In this document: in pieces, positions 59,834 through 64,000 of the stretch | How positions within the stretch are numbered: the first letter of the stretch is position 1 | Layout of the letters: each line of letters starts with the position of its first letter | Origin: an uncultured Candidatus Altimarinota bacterium | GTDB lineage: Bacteria; Patescibacteriota; Gracilibacteria; BD1-5; JAGOOR01 | Direction: 5' to 3' | DNA: 64,000 nt | Assembly (NCBI GenBank): GCA_937924685.1 | Contig: CALEVN010000020.1 | Location: 1-64,000 of the forward strand | The notes under the pieces: generated by a model | What the model saw: the letters and a program-made list of their open reading frames with translations, nothing else | Told to the model about the DNA's origin: nothing | The model's database searches: none | Made by a program: the position numbers and the translations under genes

Positions 59834-61087
59834 ATGAAGAAGTTTGTGAAACATGTTTTGCCTCCTGAAAAGTGGTGGAATTTTACTCTGATAGGGGTGA
59901 TTTTTTTTGTGGTGCTTCACAGTATCGTCTTTTTCTGGCATCAATTTCTCGTGTACCGATATGATGCAATCTATGATAGAGCCGTTTCGGAGTGATCTCT
60001 CATCGAGATGCCAGAAGATTTCCAAAAAGCACACAATACCTCACGTGATAGAAGTATTCTTACTCGACCAGATATCATCATCCGAGAATCAGGTGTAATC
60101 CAGTCTGGTATACGTTCTGTGGTCGATCAATACCGCAAAAATATTTACCGTCTGAGACAGAGTATCGCTGCCGATATCACCACCCTTGAATCCATCGCTC
60201 AAGAGGGAAGTATGTATGTTTTTCCTGAGCGAGATGAGATTGTTTCGGAGACACGGATTTTACAAGACAAGCTCAACTCTGACAAATATAAGCTCGTCTC
60301 TGACCTCCAAAAACTCTCCAATGAGTCTTTTCTTCAAGTGGAAAGTGCAAAAAAATCACTCGAAGTCGTAAAAAAACAAATCGCACTTCAAGACATCGAC
60401 GCTCTTCCGCATGAAATGGCATTTATGGATTCTACGTATCGTTTTACTGGGAAAAAAGGCTTTGATTATAAGACGTTTTCAAAGGCGTATAAAAGTGTAT
60501 TTACTCCTGATGTTTTAGCGACGAAAGATTCAGCGGAACTTCAGACATTATTTTCTGATTTTTCTACTCGTCTCGAACCAGCTCGTGAAGAATACAAAAA
60601 AGTTCGTATGGCGTATAAAGCAAAACGTGCAAAACTCGTCGCAAAAGAAAAGGAAAAATGGGGCGACACTCTTCCTCCAGATGCTCCTGTAAGTGATGTG
60701 TTTTCTCAGATATACGTGTCTACCAAATATCAGAGAATGTACGTCTACGAAGATGGTGAACTCATCCTCTCAACTCCTGTGACGACAGGCCGAACGACAC
60801 ATCAGACGATTCGTGGAACATTTAAAATCTATACCAAAGAACGAGATCATCTCATGAAGTCTCCATTTGAAGACGAGGATTATGAGCTCTGGGTGGATTA
60901 TTGGATGCCATTCTCAGGAGCTTATGGTATTCACGACTCATGTAATAGTAAAAATTGTTGGCGTACAAAATTTGGTGGGAATGACTACAAATATGGAGGG
61001 AGTCATGGTTGTGTCAACACTCCATACGCTGCAGTACAGTTCCTCTACGGTTGGACACGTATAGGTACTACAGTACACGTAGACTAA
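59834..61087 (+). CDS. L,D-transpeptidase (YkuD domain), membrane-anchored
   Basis: The 417-residue product has an N-terminal membrane helix (about residues 17-40), a long helical part of about 200 residues, and a C-terminal YkuD catalytic domain with Y-G-I-H-D-S and the active-site S-H-G-C-V-N. Cys is the nucleophile. Such enzymes make 3-3 peptidoglycan crosslinks or attach proteins to the wall. One TGA Gly at about 59993. A TATA-like sequence lies upstream. Confidence 0.93.
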
Positions 61088-61090
61088 AAA

Positions 61091-61465
61091 CTACCAAGCT
61101 GCTATCAAAAGTTCTTGATTGATAATATTTGCGAGGTCTATCGTCGCATCGTGATCGTTGATATATTCTATATCATCGGTGTCCTCACGGAGTTTTTTGA
61201 TATGAAATTCTCGAGTCACGTCCTGGATTTCTATGGTTTTATTTTTGATATCATTTGATGATATATCGACGACTGTATGTACTTCGAGCAGGAGACACTG
61301 AATGCCGTATTCTTGCCGTACGAGCTTGATATGGATATCGAGAGGTTCGAGACAAACGACATCCTCCAGAGTATCCTCTGGGATATCCTGACAAAACTGA
61401 AATTCCTCCACTGTACCGACAGGGGAATGGAGGAGTGAGGAGACATCAATGGTAAACAGAGACAT
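61091..61465 (-). CDS. YceD/DUF177-like protein
   Basis: The 124-residue product has the layout of DUF177, linked to large ribosomal RNA accumulation in plants and bacteria: a central V-V-C-L-E-P-L-D-I-H-I-K-L-V-R, and a C-terminal segment I-D-L-A-N-I-I-N-Q-E-L-L-I-A-A, similar to the family's I-D-L-x-E-x-V-x-E-x-L-L-L. No TGA. It lies 2 nt after rpoD, probably the end of the operon. Confidence 0.7.
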   Translation of the reverse strand: MSLFTIDVSSLLHSPVGTVEEFQFCQDIPEDTLEDVVCLEPLDIHIKLVRQEYGIQCLLLEVHTVVDISSNDIKNKTIEIQDVTREFHIKKLREDTDDIEYINDHDATIDLANIINQELLIAAW

Positions 61466-61467
61466 GA

Positions 61468-62901
61468 TTAAAAGAAATACTTAATCTTATCGCTTGCAGG
61501 GTGATTGCGGAGTTTTTGGAGTGTCTTTGCTTCGATTTGTCGGACACGTTCACGAGTGACACCAAATTCTTTTCCGACTTCTTCAAGTGTGTGGACTTCA
61601 CCACCATCGAGACCGAAACGCATGATGACGATCTTTCTCTCACGAGGCGTGAGGAAGTCGAGCATATCGTAGAGGTTGCTCTTTACCATATGCATGTTCG
61701 CAGCATCATCTGGTTTTTCATATTTATCATCTTGGATGAAATCGCCGAGCGTGGTGTCTTCTTCTTTTCCAACCGGTGTATCGATAGAGAGAATGTCCTG
61801 AGAGATACGCATGATCTGACGTACTTTTCGGACATCCATCTCAAGTTCTGTTGCGAGTTCTTCGATGAGCGGTTCACGATTCAATTCCTGTGTCATCATA
61901 CGATAGGTATAGTTGAATCGATTGATCGTCTCTGTCATGTGGACTGGTACACGGATAGTTCGTGATTGATCAGCGATAGCACGAGTGACACCCTGACGGA
62001 TCCACCAGGTCGCATAGGTTGAAAACTTAAATCCCTTTTCTGGATCAAATTTATCAACAGCACGGAAGAGACCGACATTTCCTTCTTGGATGAGATCGAG
62101 GAGACCGAGACCACGACCCATGTATTTTTTTGCAATAGAGACGACGAGACGGAGATTTGATTCGGCGAGTTTTTTTCGCCCAGCCTGATCACCCTTTTTG
62201 ATGAGACGACCGAGACGGACTTCTTCTTCTGCATCGATGAGTGGGTATCGACCAATTTCATTGAGATACATACGAATCGAATCATCTGATATTTCAGAGA
62301 GATCGATGAGTTCTTGTTTTTCTTCTTTGGTACTTTCAAACAGATTTTCTTTATCGAGATTGTCGACGAGTTCTATCTCCATCTGCATGAGGACATTGTA
62401 GATTCTATCGAGGAGTTCGATATCTTCTTCAGCTTTCGGGAGTACAGCCATGAGTTCATCTTGGCTGATTTTTCCTTCTACTTTTCCTTTTTTGAGGACT
62501 TCTTTGACAGCATCTGGGAGATCTTTTGTGAGCTCTTCTGGAAGCGTCGTATCAATAAAAGTATTAAAGCCTTTTCCGACTCGACGACCATCTTTTTCAC
62601 GATCGACATTCATGCGAGAGCCTTGTGATTTTGGTCCTTTTTCTCGGAAAAATATCTCATCATCTTCTATCTCACCAAATGCTTCTTCTTTTTCATCTGG
62701 CTCCATTTCATCCTCTTCGAAATCAGCGATATCCTTTTTACTTGGCATGTCCCATGTACTCTCGCTCTGGTCCTCTTCATTATTGCGAGGATACATATTG
62801 GGTTTTTTTTGAGCCTTTTTTGGCTCATCGACCATCATTGAATCGAGTTTGACCTCTTCGACGACGCTGACTTTTTCTTTTTTATTTTTTTTAGCTGACA
62901 T
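61468..62901 (-). CDS. rpoD: RNA polymerase primary sigma factor (sigma-70)
   Basis: The 477-residue sigma factor has an acidic N-terminal region (about residues 1-130), region 1.2, then region 2 with [12 protein letters not shown] and [13 protein letters not shown], region 3 and region 4 with [14 protein letters not shown] and [10 protein letters not shown]. It directs transcription of housekeeping genes and matches the TTGACA/TATAAT-like promoters seen here. No TGA in the gene. It starts 8 nt after dnaG. Confidence 0.97.
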   Translation of the reverse strand: MSAKKNKKEKVSVVEEVKLDSMMVDEPKKAQKKPNMYPRNNEEDQSESTWDMPSKKDIADFEEDEMEPDEKEEAFGEIEDDEIFFREKGPKSQGSRMNVDREKDGRRVGKGFNTFIDTTLPEELTKDLPDAVKEVLKKGKVEGKISQDELMAVLPKAEEDIELLDRIYNVLMQMEIELVDNLDKENLFESTKEEKQELIDLSEISDDSIRMYLNEIGRYPLIDAEEEVRLGRLIKKGDQAGRKKLAESNLRLVVSIAKKYMGRGLGLLDLIQEGNVGLFRAVDKFDPEKGFKFSTYATWWIRQGVTRAIADQSRTIRVPVHMTETINRFNYTYRMMTQELNREPLIEELATELEMDVRKVRQIMRISQDILSIDTPVGKEEDTTLGDFIQDDKYEKPDDAANMHMVKSNLYDMLDFLTPRERKIVIMRFGLDGGEVHTLEEVGKEFGVTRERVRQIEAKTLQKLRNHPASDKIKYFF

Positions 62902-62909
62902 AGAGAGAT

Positions 62910-64000
62910 TTATATGAGATGATGTTGTTTTGCGAGGGTGAGGAGAGCTTGGAGTTTACCGAGATCCTTTGTATAACTTTTTTGAAGTTTCCTAAAATAA
63001 GATTTGTTATTATTGCGTATGAGTTCACGAAATTCACGAAGTATCACTTCTTCTTTTTTATCCGCAGAAATCTCCTCAAATCGGAGTTCATACGTTTTTT
63101 GTATCTCTGGATCGAGAGTATTTGCGACTGCTTGAGCCACGAGAGTCATGTCACTATCAGCGAGTATATCTTCTTGGAATAGGCATTCATGGAGAAAAAT
63201 CTCACGGCCCTCTCGCAGACCAACAATATAGGTGACGAGATAATCAGATCCAGAAGTTTGCGCTGAAGGAGACACGATAACAGATGGTCTCTTCTGACCA
63301 CGAACTGCTCTATTGTATTCAGAGTAAAGAGTTTGCAAGCTCATGTCGAGTTTTTTTGCAGTGAGACTGAGCGCTTGATCGACTTCGACATTTCCGTGTA
63401 TGTGGATGATATGATTGATGATGTCATTCATGAGTGCTTTTTTCCCTTGATTCGTGTTGATATCATGCTTTGCGGCTCATTCCTCGATGATAAAAGAAAT
63501 GGCTGGTTTTGCTTCTTGTATTTTTGCTTCAAAATCACCACCAGATTTGAGAAATTCATCAGGATCTTTGGCATCACCTATATCGATAATATAGACATCG
63601 ACTGGTTCATTTTGGAGATTTTCTATTGATCGGAATATCGCCTGTTTTCCAGCACTATCTCGATCGAGGCAGAGATAGACCTGATTGGTGAGCCGTTGAA
63701 GTATTCTCACATGAGCGTCTGTGAGAGCCGTGCCACTAATTCCCACAGCATAATCTATACCTGCTTGATGGAGACTAATGACATCCATTTGTCCTTCGAC
63801 GATGACTATTTTTTTTGCTTTGCTGATAGATTGTTTTGCTTTATCTATACCGAAGAGGATATCGCTTTTATGAAAAATAAGTGTCTCAGGAGAATTGACG
63901 TATTTCGCTTCATCACTATTGACCTTGAGAGTACGACCAGAAAAAGCAATAGTCTCTCAGCGGTAGTTGCTGATAGGGAAGAGCACTCTTCAAAAAAATC
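62910..64000 (-). CDS. dnaG: DNA primase, N-terminal part missing at the window edge
   Basis: The 363 residues that fall in the window include the end of the catalytic N-terminal part ([16 protein letters not shown]), the Toprim domain (V-I-V-E-G-Q-M-D-V, then C-L-D-R-D-S-A-G) and a C-terminal helical domain that would bind DnaB helicase. TGA glycines at 63958, 63476 and others. The zinc-finger part lies beyond 64000. It makes RNA primers for replication. dnaG-rpoD order is widespread in bacteria. Confidence 0.94.

Noticed and set aside
1..64000. CRISPR array
   Set aside because: No regularly spaced direct repeats were seen in any intergenic stretch.
1..64000. Insertion sequence or prophage
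   Set aside because: No transposase, integrase, capsid or terminase motif could be found, even with TGA as Gly.

Overview
The window comes from a bacterium that reads UGA as glycine (translation table 25). This points to the Candidate Phyla Radiation lineages Gracilibacteria (BD1-5) or Absconditabacteria (SR1), although the sequence alone does not tell me which. In-frame TGA codons fall at invariant glycines of FtsZ, FtsA, thymidylate kinase, methionyl-tRNA formyltransferase, endonuclease III, a fatty acid desaturase, ThiE and others. Every gene I rebuilt ends in TAA or TAG. Under the standard code about half of these genes look broken into fragments and about twenty are invisible. All coordinates below are for genes read through TGA as Gly. 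The DNA is AT-rich, genes are tightly packed on both strands, and Shine-Dalgarno sequences are mostly absent. Several genes have a good -10 box only 6-9 nt before the ATG, which suggests leaderless or near-leaderless mRNAs.

Layout. 1-8.2 kb: a 1139-residue orphan protein with an internal repeat, convergent with a four-gene type IV pilus/type II secretion-like operon (two membrane proteins, PilB-like ATPase, PilC-like protein). 8.3-13.9 kb: a NifU-like scaffold, a fatty acid desaturase, and an ABC exporter divergent from a MarR-MATE pair. 14-20.1 kb: tRNA-Tyr and tRNA-Thr, a 1099-residue fusion of a GH18-type hydrolase, a NodB deacetylase and a processive GT2 glycosyltransferase, tRNA-Arg, a polyprenyl-phosphate sugar transferase and tRNA-His; this is an envelope polysaccharide region. 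20.2-30.3 kb: ribosomal protein S1, a secreted peptidoglycan-binding-domain protein, ThiE, a lipoprotein, a MurE-like ligase, a DKNYW membrane protein, methionine aminopeptidase, DoxX, nitroreductase and HxlR.

30.3-41.5 kb is an accessory region of small one-domain proteins (PhnA-like, C-type lectin, DoxX, RdgB, AHSA1, DUF1801, DUF1697, YdeI, VOC, TfoX, SRPBCC, SOUL, pyrophosphatase, TspO-like). Copies of a composite non-coding repeat lie at its left end, in its middle and near its right end. 41.5-50.4 kb: VKOR, a 2-oxoacid:acceptor oxidoreductase subunit with a flavodoxin, GltX, Fmt, tRNA-Leu and several orphans. 50.5-57.1 kb: ftsA-ftsZ-tmk, a PRPP synthetase-like gene next to a MazG-APRT fusion, and a TrmB-type regulator. 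57.1-64 kb: pentapeptide-repeat and small membrane proteins, a lipoprotein, endonuclease III, an L,D-transpeptidase and the yceD-rpoD-dnaG group, with dnaG running off the right edge.

The most notable items are the genome-wide UGA recoding with uneven UGA use between genes, the one-polypeptide polysaccharide synthase/deacetylase/hydrolase, the secreted C-type lectin with a peptidoglycan-binding tail, the MazG-APRT fusion beside a PRPP synthetase-like gene, and the leaderless promoter pattern. All product names come from reading motifs by eye; no database search was run.
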